From Aphis gossypii (Eukaryota; Arthropoda; Insecta; Hemiptera; Aphididae), in assembly GCF_020184175.1 (NCBI RefSeq), contig NC_065531.1, positions 56,875,213 through 56,939,212 of the forward strand: DNA of 64,000 bases, read 5' to 3'. The position numbers and the translations under genes were made by a program. Under the pieces are notes generated by a model, which ran no database searches, was not told the origin of the DNA, and saw nothing but the letters and a program-made list of their open reading frames with translations. Positions 28,061 through 41,740 of the stretch are shown here, one piece after another. Positions within the stretch are counted from its first letter, which is position 1; each line of letters opens with the position of its first letter.

Positions 28061-29110
28061 TAATACAATTTTAGCCAGGCAATAAACTGTTTTTCGGGCT
28101 GCCATGGCTCCAAAGGCTCTCTCATCAACTTTGCATAATTATGAGCCTTCGTTGATATTTATTATTACGGTCAGTGGTCTGATTGGTTTTTCTTTGATGA
28201 TCAAAAGTATATTAATGTATACTATACATATAATATTCATTAAATGTGCGCGTGCAGCTAAAATCAAAAGTTTTACGGCAAGGGAAAAAAAAACTTTTGC
28301 AAAACCCGTACATATAAGCATATTATATATTACATTACTGCAGACGATCACCGACGACAAATGTGAAATGGTTGGCTCCTCACATATTAATGCCGAGCAC
28401 GGTTCGCCGGCGTTTGAATATACGTAGAAGAAAAAAAGAAAAGCAGTATGTATTGACTAAACGTCTTAAAGGCATTCTCCAGAAGTTTAATATATATGTG
28501 TACTTTTCAGCGGTAGGCATAAAGTCGGGTATATTCAATAATGGATTCGAAGCTTTTACTTTTACGATTTTTCCCCGCCGAGAAAAATAAAGCCACGAGA
28601 GTCGGTCGAGGTGCGGAGGTGAGAGGTTTCCCTGCGTGCAATACGTATACAACAGATAACATTGTTGCTGCTGCCTACAATATATAAATGTATATTGATC
28701 TATTTGTTTGTTTGGGCCGTACGAAGAAAATCCAATGAGGGGGTCGGAGTGAAATTGAAAATGCGGTCAGAGAAGGGGACGGAAATCCCCTCGTGGTCGG
28801 TGGAAACGGAAATGCGTAGTCGTGAACGAGACACCGAGCAGGTTGAGGTAGTGGCTTATGATCGGGAAAATATGATCCATCGCCATTGTTAATAACGACA
28901 TCGGGCATTGCGCTTGCGCCGTGTAATTTATTACTGAATCACGTTTCCACCAAGTTGTTATAGTAGTTTCTGGTTATCGTAGATACTATATACACAATAA
29001 TATATTGCCTATGAAGTGCGTGAGTAACGAAACCGACAGGACTGCAGGTCGAGACGGAAATGTTACTCGTCGTCGTGCATGTCATCATCGCTGATAGTCG
29101 ACTATTATTG
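28060..29110. other. GC-richer block with overlapping short frames and a kappaB-like site
   Basis: Composition rises here, most clearly from 28720 to 28920. Several frames of 70-107 codons overlap on both strands (plus 28104-28427, 28363-28590, 28662-28892; minus 28380-28652, 28675-28908). The frame at 28104 has a good start context (GCCATGG) and a hydrophobic stretch in its first half, but no family is recognised and the overlaps cannot all be real. A perfect kappaB/Dorsal-like site lies at 28781-28790. A lineage-specific exon or a regulatory island are both possible. Confidence 0.3.
28775..28790 (-). promoter_or_regulatory. kappaB/Dorsal-like site inside a GGGGA...TCCCC inverted repeat
   Basis: GGAAATCCCC at 28781-28790 is GGGGATTTCC on the minus strand, a textbook match to the Rel/NF-kappaB and Dorsal binding consensus. 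The preceding GGGGAC makes an outer inverted repeat (GGGGA and TCCCC). A single site proves nothing, and neither the regulated gene nor the strand of action is known. Confidence 0.3.
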
Positions 29111-32100
29111 CGGCTTGCCGCTCAAATAAATGTATTTTTTGCTGTGAGCAATAGTTTTCAATGAATTACAAAAAAAAAAAAAGAAGGACATTTTGTTCGT
29201 CGTCCTGGTCGGAGTGCGAACTATAATTACTATCACAAATCATCAAAACATTTAAAACGCATCATTAATAAGCGCGGACTTGTCGTCGATGGCATTTCAA
29301 TGGAAATGTAATGTTTTTTTTCGTTATTTGGTCCGCGCAACTCAGATGTGCTAATCGATTAAATGCTTCGGGTTGGTAAATATATATATAATATAAGGGT
29401 ATATCAACTACTGAGATGGATTCTCTTGTATTGCCTACACACAACATAATCTTTTTACGTATAAAAATGATTTGCATTTTTGTTATTATCCGATGATATT
29501 GGGAATCTCTAGACCAATATTGGCACTAGATTGTATGAGGCTCATACCGGAATTTTGTTTTGGTCCACAAAAATTCAATAATTTGTTATACTTAGGGTTT
29601 CTATTGGTTACAGCGATACAAGATACTTTTATAAATAATAATTAATGACTAAATAAAAATTAATGTACGTTTGTATAATATATTCAAAAATGACTTGAAG
29701 ATAAAAATGTCAAAAATTGTTTGTATGTTAGAGATATTAAAAAATTGCAGATAGTTGTTTTAACACTATCAAAAATATATTATTCATCCAACCTACTACA
29801 GGTGAATCGCCCGTCTAGATCGAATTAGTTCATAAAGCATAAGTTCACAGATACCAATCTGCCCGTGAATTGAGGTACACTAAAGTCAAGTTACATAATA
29901 TTAATACAGCGGAATATTTTATATTTGTTCATTTTTCCAGATAAAAGATAGTTTATATAATACAACTAGTATTATTAATTAATATAATAATATACAATCC
30001 TAAACTTGAACGCAATTCTGCGATGAATAGTACATTGCGCACATTAAAATCTGAGTAAATTTTTTTCTTCTTCCCATGCAATGCAAATGAATTCTGCGAT
30101 TTGATCATACATATATGATAATACCAGCAAAAACAGTGTATATATTGTTACAGAGTTGTATTTCATATAACACTCGGTTGTATGTAATAATAAAAAGTTC
30201 ATGTAGATCAAGTTTACATACTAAGAATAATTGTAATGCTATGTTATTTATTTATTTATATTATTATTTTTACAATTTATTTAGTTATTTAGAGATGTAC
30301 CTGTGTCTAGATATTTAATTTTTACAACTTGTTTGATTTTTTTCAATATAATTTTAGTGCTAAACAGCCCAACTTAATTTGGTGTGACTCACAGAGTTTT
30401 CATAATATTCGAAAATGTCAAATGATTCGTCGGTGTATCCACGAGTAGCTGTTAATAATTTGTATAATTTTCAATAAAAATCTAAAGACATATTATAATA
30501 CCTACACGGCTACACATGAATTCTTCAGTATACCTACATAGTTTTTTTAATTGAATGTTGTGGCCATCTGATTGATAATTAGCTTATTGCTTGAAGCACA
30601 AAACGTTTATTCGTACGCTCGGGGGTAGCTTACATGTATTATTTTTTTTATATCGCATATATTTATTTAGATTTCATACCATATAATATGTACATGTATC
30701 TCAATTTTATAATTGACACTATGACATTATAAAGTTTGGTCGAATCTAGCGATTGTGGACAGCACTCATACTACTAACACCGTGGTGGTAAAGGTTTTCA
30801 TAATTGGGGCAAACAAACATTAAAATTTAGTTTCTGTATACCAGTAGGTAGATGAGTTCTTTACGGTAGGTATATAGTGGAATTAAGCTTGTGCTGTAAT
30901 TAGCTGCAGTATCATTGACAGCGTTGATAATATTATGTCACCACGTCATGATCAATTATAGATACACACTGATTTCGGGAACAGTATAATGACGCCACCA
31001 CATTTAATAATGTAGTAATTTTCAAAACAAAATAATTTTCCATCTGTTTCAAACAATTATGAATAGTAAAGATTATTGACAAAAGTGCCTAAATGAAAAA
31101 AATATACAATTAAATAAAAATTCACGCTCTAATCTCCAAGAGTTTTGTTTTTCTCACTAAATGCATTGAATATTAACTATATACCTATACAGATTCCAAT
31201 ATATATATATTTTCCGCTTCAGACCGTTTTGAATTGGACATAATAGCCAATAGGTATATATTTTATTTTTAACGTAGAAAGTTACTTGTGTTTGTAAACA
31301 CTCATTAAAATTAATTCCATAGTAAATGAAACGTAGTGAATTTTTTTGTTTAATAGGTATATAATAGTTTCTACGTTTGCGGGTAGTTAATTTTTTTTTT
31401 TAATTACAAGTTTTCCCGAGAGAAATATTACAGTGGATGGAGAAATGAAAATACGTTTTTCTCGGGATTTCAAAGTTTCGCATTGTAAAAGTAAAAAAAA
31501 AAAAAAATTAACAAAAATAAAAGTCACGCAAACGGAGAAAAACACGTTAATTAATATTATAAATTCGTGTCTATAAAGTTTACCCAGTGGTACCATAATT
31601 ATTAAAAAACCAATAAATTATTTCCGTCAGCGTTGATGACGAATAAATACGTAAAAATACGGATCCCAGTTTACTCAATTGTGAGTTAACCTATTATTTA
31701 CAAGCAACTCTCTTGAACATAATTATATTTACATAGTGTTAATATTTGTAAAACGTAAGAATTTTTGATGGATTTTTTGTTTACATATTTAAATAAAATT
31801 CAAATTCAAAGAAAGTAAAATTATTCGTACAACTCCAATAACATTTCCACACTCAATGAATAACAACCGCAGTTTATTGTATCCGTTAACAAAGTACTAA
31901 GCTAAAAATATAATATGCATCTCTAAAAACCTTATTTTGCATTTTAATTTATTCACAATATTATATAATAAGCTATAAATTATAAAAATATGATTATAGT
32001 AATTAAAGAAGAAGATTAAAATTATATGGGCAATTAAATAAGAAGTTAAAGTTAAATCACAGTTTAGAACAAGCGAATTTTTACAAAACAAAATTGTAAT

Positions 32101-33945
32101 TTGTAGCAAAGTTTTATTTAGTAAATCTAGTAAATCATAATACACATCGAGCATCGGATATGCTATTTGATTCAATCTTTTTTTAAAGTAAAAATATATA
32201 TATATATATAGAATATCTCAATAAAATAACACATACAAGTATACAACTCAGTAAATAATTTTAATATCAATCTATGGCGTCACACTTAATAAATCTAAAA
32301 ATTGAATCAATTAAAACGTAATTTAATCTACTCACATTATTTTACATAATTATTATATTATGTATCTTCTAATAACATAGGATCTAATTTCACCGAATTT
32401 TATATTGCTAGAGTTGAATTATTATCTATTACTGAATTAATACATAGAACAATTAATAATATGCAATATCTCTGTGGTTACATATATGAATTCCTTCAAC
32501 ATTAATAATATATTAATGTAAATTAGGTAATAATTCTTTCTCTTTTTTATTGCAGCCAAAAAATATGACTGATATTGTGAATAATTATCAATGTGTATGT
32601 AATTTTCAATGATACCTACGTCAAAGACTTTATCAATTAATGTTAATTGTTTTCAACAGTTTGAATATGATGTCTTTCATGTATGATTTTTGTTATTTAT
32701 ACAAATCCGCGGGAATCAGAATTATTAAAATGTTATACTATTCTTTCTAATAGAAAATACATTATCTTCGTAATCTGTATACATAAAATAAAAATTCATA
32801 TCATTGTAAAGAATAGCTGATTTATTGTTCAATACTTAAAATAAAAAATGAAAAATACACTGACGCCTTAAAATACTTTCACTTAAGTAATATGTAGTAG
32901 GTACATACCTATACCTATCTAAATTATGCGTATTTCTAAGGTTAGGTTATAGGTTTTTTAAAAATAAAAATATGTTATATACAATTTTAAAATATATATA
33001 ATAATTACGCTAATAATAATTAAGTGGCTTAACAAATTATGGTGTTGTTTAAAATGTACATAATACCTCGCAATATATTTTTTCAGATAAAATGTTTTAA
33101 CATGACCTCGAGAATGTTTTTTCTTCTGTGTTATAGTTTTAAAACTTGAACTTCTTAAACATTATTATGATCGATGATCAATTTACGTGAATATTTTTAC
33201 GACGTATTCCTGTACTGTAATTTTGAACGTGTGCTATGAGTAAAAGATAATAAACCTTATAAATTATAATATATTATTTAGTATGAATAGCATCAACTTA
33301 AAATATTAGCATCGATTATTTAGGAAAAGAAGTAAATTTACTCGTTTTACTTTTGTATAAAACTGCACATGATAACTGATAAGGATATATGTGGAATATA
33401 TTTATTATAATTATTGAATCTTTTTGGAAAAAAACTAAAATTTGTATAAAGAAAAAATATTAATTGGAAATCTATAATAATATTAATTTACATAGAAACA
33501 AATAACAGATACCAAATTTGTAATCTTGTACAAATCTGCAAAAAAAATTTATAATATCCAGATGTAAGATCATCTTAGCTAAAAAAAAAAACATATATGC
33601 TTAAAATAAAATAAAACACACGGCAATTGTATATGATATATTATCTTTAGATTTAATTATTGAAAAAAATTCCAATAAGAAATTAAGCAGAAAAAAAAAT
33701 TACTATTTTTGTGCGTTTGGTAAGCCCCATTATATAAAATTAGAGTTCAGTATTAATATATACATTTTTAAGGCATAGCTTAAAAAAATTAACATAATGG
33801 TGTCAAATAAAAACTAAAAACTTGTTATTTTTGTTTATACGCGTTCAAGATTATGCTAAGTTTTTGAAATAAAAAAATAACACAAACATTTTTAATTTCT
33901 CTGAGACTACTGTTTAATAAAGAAAATGTACGAAGTATTTTCAGT
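29111..33945. other. AT-rich desert with no supported gene
   Basis: No gene is recognised. It contains A-runs at 29170-29182 and 31493-31507, an 8-base inverted repeat (TCCCGAGA at 31414-31421 and TCTCGGGA at 31460-31467), and an AT microsatellite at 32194-32210. Short frames such as 31387-31596 and 31897-32175 on the minus strand are made of Phe/Ile/Leu/Asn/Lys strings and are treated as chance. Confidence 0.6.
32194..32210 (+). repeat. (AT)8 microsatellite
   Basis: About eight AT units in AT-rich DNA. Confidence 0.85.
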
Positions 33946-35920
33946 GTGTATCATGGTTTGTAATAATCGAACTCAAGCACTGCACCTGCGACGTAAGTAA
34001 TCTGCACCTTACGCCTTCGCAAAAACTGCGTCCGACACGCAAACAACAATGTACACTGTAGGGTTCTTTGTGGTTTTCTTTTGTTAGGCTATAGAAGTTA
34101 GTTACTGTTGTTGTCCTCATCGTCGTCGACATTGTTGGTGTTGTCATTATTATTATGATTACCAAGTAACGACGAGTCGCGCGTGTTAACAAATTCCAAG
34201 AAAAACAGGACTGGGGGTGAACGTCACTGCCACCGTCGCATTTTGACGATTTATTGACTTTTGCACAAAAGACGTGAATTTTGGTTCAAGAATTTTTCAC
34301 AAATTAACATTTTCGAGCGACACGCGTGATTAATATTCAATCCGTATGGAAAAGCTCACTTTACGATCTCGCTATATAACATCTCGAATTCCGCACGTGT
34401 ATATGCTGTGTATTATATACTATATAATATACACAGAAGTATATTGTCACGATAATATTCGAGTCTAAGCTGAAATAAACGTATATAGTTATAATGTTGA
34501 AATATTTGTCGTGCTTTATCAAACTCGGCGATGTGTTCAAAATTAACGTTGGTGGAATAGAAAATGCATTTAACCGCCGTGGACGTGCCGCTGTGAGCTA
34601 TAGTGTACGCGTTATAATTATATTTCAATGTGTACATTGTATATATAATATGTACAATATACAAAATAAACGAGAACGAAAAGGAAAAAGCGCAATATTA
34701 ATTACGATGATTTAACGTCAGCGAAAAGATGTATTAAGCATTTATAAGTACGCGCTTATTGTTAAAATTTAAAACAATACAGCTAATATTAGTTTCACGT
34801 GGTACTACCAGTACTTTATTAAATAAAATAGTACATCATAAATTATAATATCATGTTCTATAGGGCCAAAAAGCTTTAAATAATAGCAGTTGATTTTACG
34901 TGCGGGCACGATTCAGGTTTAGCCTATAGTTCACCGAATTTAAAATTGTTTAGTATGATAACGTTTTTAGATTTCGTGTGGAGCGATGTATTGGTTGTAT
35001 AATGATGTTTTAAAAAAAAAAAATTTGATTTTTTTTTGAACAGTAAACATTTTTCGATTTTGAACTTTGGAAGAAGTTTTTAGAAGAAAAATTGAAATTT
35101 TTTTATACTTTTAGTTTTTTTTCTAATTGTCAATAAAAATTGTACTTAAAAATATAGGCTGATAGACCATCCCCATATAGAATCATATTTTGTGTACAAT
35201 AATGTACCCATCATTAAATTAAAATTAGATGCATCAATTGCAGTGGCTTACACTTGATTTCTACTATAATGTAGAGCGGTACCCTCTTGGTTACCTTTTT
35301 TTTTAAATTATTGTACCTACCTAATTGCTACAAGTATCTCATGATTTGTTATACAAAGCTTTAATTAATGCTTTTATATTTTCAGATTGTAGCTGTTTTG
35401 TTCGTGGACCTTCTTATATGATATGCAATTTCTTCAATGACTATATTATAATCGTACATGCAGAACACAAGTCACGGACCTAACTTAACATAAAACTAGT
35501 AATTATCACCGTCATTTACACGTTTTGGAACGCGACATATGTTGATAAATCCCGACCTTTTCTTTGTGCTATCGCAATACATGGAAAACAGAACGGACGT
35601 CTGACGACGATATAGTACAGCTAAATGAAAAAAAACCAAGCAAACGATTTCGATAGATTCACTACTGCTATTACAGACCGTAAGCGGAGAAATTTATATT
35701 CGACGGTGGCCCCGATCTTATAAATAAAACGGTTTCCTCGAGTGTCGATTTATCTCGGGAAACGGTGCGGTATTTTATGTTCAATACAGCCACCCACTTT
35801 ATGTATATTGCATATATACATCGGAGGTACACTATACGTCAAGTAGGTATATACATAGAAATTGGACTGTGTACATGGTTTTTCGTAGCTACTTTTTCTG
35901 AGGTCTAAAGCTCACGCGTG
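33945..35920. other. GC-richer patches separated by AT-rich DNA, no gene recognised
   Basis: Patches with many CpG pairs occur at 33950-34420 and 35400-35920. GACGTAAGT at about 33990-33998 matches a splice donor, but no open exon with a credible acceptor is seen before it. A near-perfect AT-rich inverted repeat lies at 34406-34436. The frames on both strands around 34413-34715 overlap and are not accepted. A regulatory role is possible; this is inference. Confidence 0.3.
34406..34436. repeat. near-perfect inverted repeat
   Basis: CTGTGTATTATATA pairs with TATATAATATACACAG around a single C, with a two-base bulge in the 3' arm. It is largely AT but has GC-containing ends, so it is somewhat longer than expected for background palindromes. 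Confidence 0.45.
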
Positions 35921-37325
35921 CACTGCTGCAGTGGTATGATCATAAAAAAAAACCAAAATAAATGCATTTTCATCCTATGAAAATGAAACTCATTTTATCA
36001 TCCAGATTTTATATTAACTCTACATTTTTGGATTATAAAATATGTCTTTCTTTTAATATTTATTACATATTACCTAAAAAGATTTTTCCTATTTACTTTT
36101 TATACATAAATCCTTATTTTAATTTTACTCAAAAAGTTTTTTACAAAAGTTTTGAACAATAATTTTGGAACGATGATAAAAATAAACAGAAAATTGGTCA
36201 ATTAATTAATATAAATTACCACTGCGCACACAGCGGAAAGATGGAGAAATTGTGTTTCGATGTCTCAGAAACTAAATTTTTCGTATTGAAACGTATAACA
36301 AAACTTTTTACTGGTCTTTTGTCACCAAGGAGATGGCTATAAGTGTTGCTAAATATTTATGCAAACCCTGTTACGGTTCAAACACTTTGAAATGTAATAT
36401 ATAATATTACTCGCTCTGGTCGCCAACCCCTATATTCATTCTCTTACAAAAATAGTATATAATCATAAAAATAATTGTTATTATTTTTTTTTTTTTTAGT
36501 TGCCATGGCAATTATATAATTCACATCAATACTTTTTATATAATTCACCCACTATATTAATGTTTGTATGTAGTAATATTTTTCTAAACTACGAAAAAAC
36601 TGCTATGAACCAACTCAACCAAATATGTAACGGACCTAATAAAGTAGGATTTAGGTTCAAATGGTCAAGTAATTGAACAATTTTATGTTTAAATAATACT
36701 TCTTATTTAATGATAAAAAAAAAGTCAATTTTCTTCATATTATATTTGTTTTTTGCATCGCACCGAGATGTTATCGTGCATTTATTGGTGGTACATAAAG
36801 TTAACGAAAAAATTTGAGAATAAATATCCGCAAACACTATTATTATTTAGTGTCGTTGAAAGGTGCCTTTTTGAAAACTAGTGCTAAATTCTTCTCTGAG
36901 ATCTATTGGATATTCCGTGTTCGATTTCAGCGAGTTTACTGTTAGCATATTTAAAATCATAAATGTATGTTCATGAAATTAATTTAAACGTTAAGGGTAT
37001 TTGGTTGATTTGTTGTTTGTATGACCCATTATAATGCATCGATTTATCAATAAAATACATATATAATCACCTATAAAATATTATTATGATTTGAGATAAT
37101 AATATTTTCGGGAATATAGTTTAATTTATTTGTTATGTTTATGGAGGGAGATAAATAAACTTGAAAACTACGTCATACGTTTTAAAATTATAAATTTGAC
37201 TCCATAAAATTGCAAATATAATCCATAGTATATTAACATATATACGTATATATTGATAACGATCTATGACGTACATATTATTGTTTTAATGCGTAGACCG
37301 TTGATATACATATAATATATAATTG
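35921..37325. other. AT-rich stretch with no supported gene
   Basis: No gene is recognised. It contains a T-run of 14 at 36484-36497 and a Phe/Ile/Lys-rich 66-codon frame at 35962-36162 that looks accidental. Nothing else is seen. Confidence 0.6.
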
Positions 37326-38890
37326 TTGCACTGTTACAGTTTTTCGAAACAGAGTCACGGTCGATAAAATCGTAACCAATACCTAACCTATTACAATGGA
37401 ATATTACGTATACCACTTATATTTTTGAAACCTATCTGCCGTATAATAATACGCACAGCTATACCTACAGCTGAAAAATAACATTAGGTGGGTGTATATT
37501 ATTAAGCGGGGCGGTAGATTAGAAACGTAGCAGTGTTCACGGGCAGACGTAAATAATGTATATAATTGATGATACGAGTACTATATAGAATACCAATGTG
37601 TATATGTATATAATAAATAATATGGGTCGGCCGGGGCCATGTCATCAGCTGACCCGGCGTGGTGCGACTGGTACAACAGCGTAAAAAATAAACAGCTGAT
37701 TTAGAGAAACACACACTACACACACGTATATATTATATAGATAGGAAAACAAAATAAGACCGACGTGCTTGTGACGTGTCGGACGGATGAATGATGAATG
37801 TCTCCGACAACCTTATAACGACTACGTATTGTGTCTGCGAGTAATTCATTATTATTGTACGCCAAAGTGTCGGTCGTGTTGACGGAATTGGTGTGGAAAG
37901 GGGCGATGGCGGAGAGGTAAAACGTACGGACAACTGGACGCGTGAGAAACCTTTTTCCGCGCACTTGAATCGTACGCTTATATTACAGCCGATCTACTCA
38001 CCGTCTGTTACTCGCATAACGACATTATGCAATTCGTGTTGACCGACGTGTCGTTTACATTAACTTATATACGTACCTAAGTATAATAAGTACAGTACAC
38101 ATCTACATTTTATGCATCGTATACCGGATCAGCGGTATAGAACTGTACACGGTTACCGTTCGGTTCACATCGACTTTGGCGTTAGATCGTGTCGTGTTCA
38201 GTAGTACTTATCCTACATTATGATATCACAATGTTATCAAATGCTACCGTGTCGTATTGCGATACGTTAGATGTCTTTTTTGGGCGTGACGTCTCTCAAT
38301 GCCGGTGAATATCATTTTCACGGTTGTTCCACTTTAGTCGAACGGTTAATTTTTAGTTGACTGTCTCTGCAGTAACGGCTTGTATCCAAAGTTTTCTCTT
38401 GTCTATAAAACACGACAGCATTTCCGCAATTAATTCAAAAGTGAATTCAAAACACGGTAACACGGGTGTGTTCAAAACTCTATGAGACACATACAGTCTA
38501 GACTATAGAGATCTCTTCACAGTTTGTTTTCAATGTCCCGAGGACAGTGACGTCTTCGTTCCGATCTAGCACACACGAATACAATATAATGGGACTATAA
38601 AATGTATAATAAGGTTATTCTTGTAGACGTCCTTTTGCGTTTACATAAAATCAACATTAATCGAAATGTCTGCCACCGCGCATTAACTGTACTACTTGTT
38701 AAAATATTGTTTAAGTGCACTATTATTATCGTTTATCCGGTCCGAAGTGAAGGAAATTGGCGACGACAATAGCATTATAATAATACTTTTAACATCGTAT
38801 GTAGTTCTTGTGTATACATTGTGTTGGACCCATATGTGTATACGAATAACAATGTAATATACAGGTGCGCAGACCATGTTCCTCCTACAG
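37326..38890. other. GC/CpG-richer block, candidate regulatory region
   Basis: About 1.5 kb with many CpG pairs (for example GGTCGGCCGGGGCC near 37625, and much of 37860-38000, 38120-38210 and 38520-38580). Three CAGCTG E-boxes lie at 37468, 37646 and 37693. A TATAAAAC near 38405 could be a TATA box, but no initiator can be fixed. Frames at 37502-37964 on the minus strand overlap one another and show no family. A promoter or enhancer role is inference from composition and motifs. Confidence 0.3.
37468..37698. promoter_or_regulatory. group of three CAGCTG E-boxes
   Basis: CAGCTG occurs at 37468-37473, 37646-37651 and 37693-37698. The last two are about 40 bases apart, each within a TCAGCTGA- or ACAGCTGA-like context as in the 15.6 kb cluster. 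It is weaker than that cluster but suggests a second bHLH-responsive site. Confidence 0.25.
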
Positions 38891-38896
38891 TTTGTA

Positions 38897-39015
38897 CAGG
38901 GTGATATTTTTAATACCCTAAACTAGGCTACATAAATTAATTGAGGTGAACACTTAAACCCTTAAAATGTCTGAATAAAGCAACGCATGGTTCACAATAA
39001 AACAATATCACCCTG
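38897..39015. mobile_element. 119-base MITE-like element with 12-base inverted ends
   Basis: CAGGGTGATATT at 38897-38908 is the exact reverse complement of AATATCACCCTG at 39004-39015. TA precedes the left end; TG follows the right end where TA would be expected, so any TA duplication is decayed. Size, short inverted ends and absence of coding sequence fit a non-autonomous Tc1/mariner-type MITE. The family is an inference from the CAGGGTG ends. A related-looking TTCACCCTGT lies just outside at about 39090-39099 and may be a second, broken end. Confidence 0.5.
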
Positions 39016-39960
39016 TGAATCAAAATTTATAGAGCATGCGGTAATATGCACGTGTAGCGTTCACTCTTCGATGCCGCCGCTAATTAATTCACCCTGTCGT
39101 CGTTTCTCCTATAAACTCGAGAGAATGGGGTTCGTATTATAGTCAGACTTACATGCCCACTTTCCGAACTACAAACGAGTGCTGTTTTAATTCTTCATTT
39201 TCATTCTTCTTGTTGGCATCTTTATGTTTTAATTATTTAAATTACTGTGCCGTGCTTTTATTAATGTACATTTGCATCATTCGCCATTCAATTAAATTCA
39301 TATTAGGTACACCGTTAGGAATCATTTGTACTTAAGACACGAGCTTTTACAATAATTAATAATATATAAACTTAATTTTTGTTATTGTTTTATCTATTGT
39401 GTGATGTAACATAACATTTATATATTATAATAGCGTAGATAATATTTTCAGTGGAATATTTACATAATATCAGATATGTGATACATATATAATATTAAGT
39501 ATTTTGTTATACAGTGCGATCAATAATTTAGAGTTTTTATTGACCAGATAAAAAAAAAGGTCTGTTTAACGAAGAAAATAAAAACTACTTATTTAGCCTA
39601 TAGATATTACATAATTTAATTCATGCATATATACCATTGTATTAAAATAATATAGTTTAGATGATACTATTGATACTTGAGTAATTGATTGTTGACATCT
39701 ACAACTTTACAGGATCATATACCCAATATATTAGTACTTTAGAAAACATAATTAGTAATATTAATATATCTATCATTTAAACCTGTTACTTCCACACATT
39801 AATGGTTATTAATAGTCCCACATTATTATTTAGTTTGGTGACATACGTCAAACTTAACTTAGGTATAATTTACAATTTTAATGTTGTTCCCAAAATTATA
39901 TCTACTCGTATATTATATACCTAATATTATATTCTATAATTTTCTCTCAATCCATAAAAC

Positions 39961-39977
39961 ATATATATATATATATA
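39961..39977 (+). repeat. (AT)8 microsatellite
   Basis: Eight AT units, continued imperfectly to about 39985. Confidence 0.85.
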
Positions 39978-41271
39978 CATATATAATACAATAATTATCC
40001 AAAGACTGTGGATCCGGAAATTAACCAATACGAACAAATAAGAAACTAATAAATAATATACATTTCATAAAATGATATTGATTAATAGATAGTATTCAAA
40101 TATTACCTATATTATATGTTAAAATGAAACTACATTGAAGATTATTGTAAACAATAAAAGGTATCAAAAATATCGAATATAATTTAAAAACTAATAGGTT
40201 AGGTTTAATATATATGAAATAGAAACGTGAAATCGATATTTTACCTTTAGCTTCGGTGAAGCCGATGGTTATACTAATATATAATATCGAATAAACGAGG
40301 GAATGTATTTACACCAACATTTATTCACACAAACCTTATAGCTTTATAGGCATATTCCTTAGAAACTTGTACTTTAATAGATAATATAAATTTTTAATAT
40401 TTTTTTTTAAATATTTTTTCAATATTTTATCACTCGGAAGGAATAGCATGTCTGGCGCACTACTACTCCTTTCTCTAAGAAGAGAAATATAATATATAAG
40501 TACACATTAATTACTACCATCGATATCTCAAAAGCACTATGATTAATTTAGTAGATCTGTGGTTTGGCTTAAATAGTATAACTCATAGTATAATATTGAA
40601 TCAGGTATATGTGATGCAGGGTCCACATACTATTGATATAATGAGGAAGGATATTTTTAAATGCTATATTATTGAACGTGTTAGCTAAAAATACTAACAA
40701 TAAAAAACAATCGATTTTAAATTTTATAGTACCTACTACATTGCTATATCATTATCTCGAGACGCAATGGGGCTCATAGCCATGTTACCCACAAAGTGTT
40801 AATAAAGGCTGCAGAAATAGAGTTAATCTTTATAATTTTGTTTATAAAATATATACAATAAACATTTATAATAAATAATATGAATGAGCTATAACAAATA
40901 TCTACTTTAATAGTTAACTGGTTGGCCTTTTTCGAAAAATATAAGTATTTTGTAGTAAACGTGGATTTAGTCTAGGCTAAGACGTTTTTCATCAATATTG
41001 AGAGCTCTTTATTTAGTTTTATTTAGAGCTTTACTATCTATCAAAAATGAAAAAGATATGATTTTGTTTCTACCAAAATGCATTTTTGCAAAAACACGTT
41101 ATTACTAATTATTGTTTGCGAATCATGTAGGTATTTTATTGTGTATTTTGAGTAGTTAATAATATAATAAGTTAAAATGTATACAATTATAAATTAAAGT
41201 TTTAAAAAAAATCACATATTTATTATATTGAACAATTTCAGAATATCACAGGTAGTAAAATATAAGTATCA

Positions 41272-41287
41272 ATATATATATATATAA
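41272..41287 (+). repeat. (AT)8 microsatellite
   Basis: Eight AT units in AT-rich DNA. Confidence 0.8.
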
Positions 41288-41740
41288 ATGATATTAATTT
41301 TATTGTTTTTTGGACTGTTTTGTTTTTATATTAATATATTATTATGAGAAATATTAATTTGCATACATTAATATGTCTGTATCATATCTTCATTTGTGCC
41401 TTACATAATTTATTGCTAGTTAAAATTTTAATAAAAAGACATATATATCTAGTTATCGGATCACACAAAATGGACTCGGTATTATTATTTTTTTGTTTAA
41501 TTAAGTTGTTAGCTAAACTTCTTATGAATTATTCACCCTAACCATTATGTTTATTATGTTATGAATAAATCCAATGAGGAAATCAAATTTACTCGCATTT
41601 AGTTAAAAATTAAAAAGTTTATATTTATTTTTAAAATTAACATGACCAAACAATTTTGAAACTAAATCTTTTACAAATAACTCGTTTTGTTTTTTATTGT
41701 CTAACTTAACCTATTTGAGTTAAAATTGTTTCTAAACTCA

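Larger units (their letters stand above)
39016..41740. other. AT-rich stretch with no supported gene
   Basis: Apart from a CpG-containing patch at 39030-39140, this is AT-rich with frequent stops. AT microsatellites lie at 39961-39977 and 41272-41287. The small frames (39153-39335 and 41344-41541) are hydrophobic and AT-driven, and no family is recognised. Confidence 0.6.

Noticed and set aside
28104..28427. 107-codon plus-strand frame with a good start context
   Set aside because: Overlapped by frames on both strands, no recognised family and no donor site that I trust. Kept only as a note on the block.
32936..32952. GGTTAGGTTA resembling the insect TTAGG telomere repeat (also near 16710, 40194 and 63816)
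   Set aside because: Only about two units each, scattered, with no array.
33941..34192. 83-codon minus-strand frame with Thr/Met repeats
   Set aside because: The repeats come from simple GTT/GTC/TCG-type trinucleotides on the plus strand; no domain.
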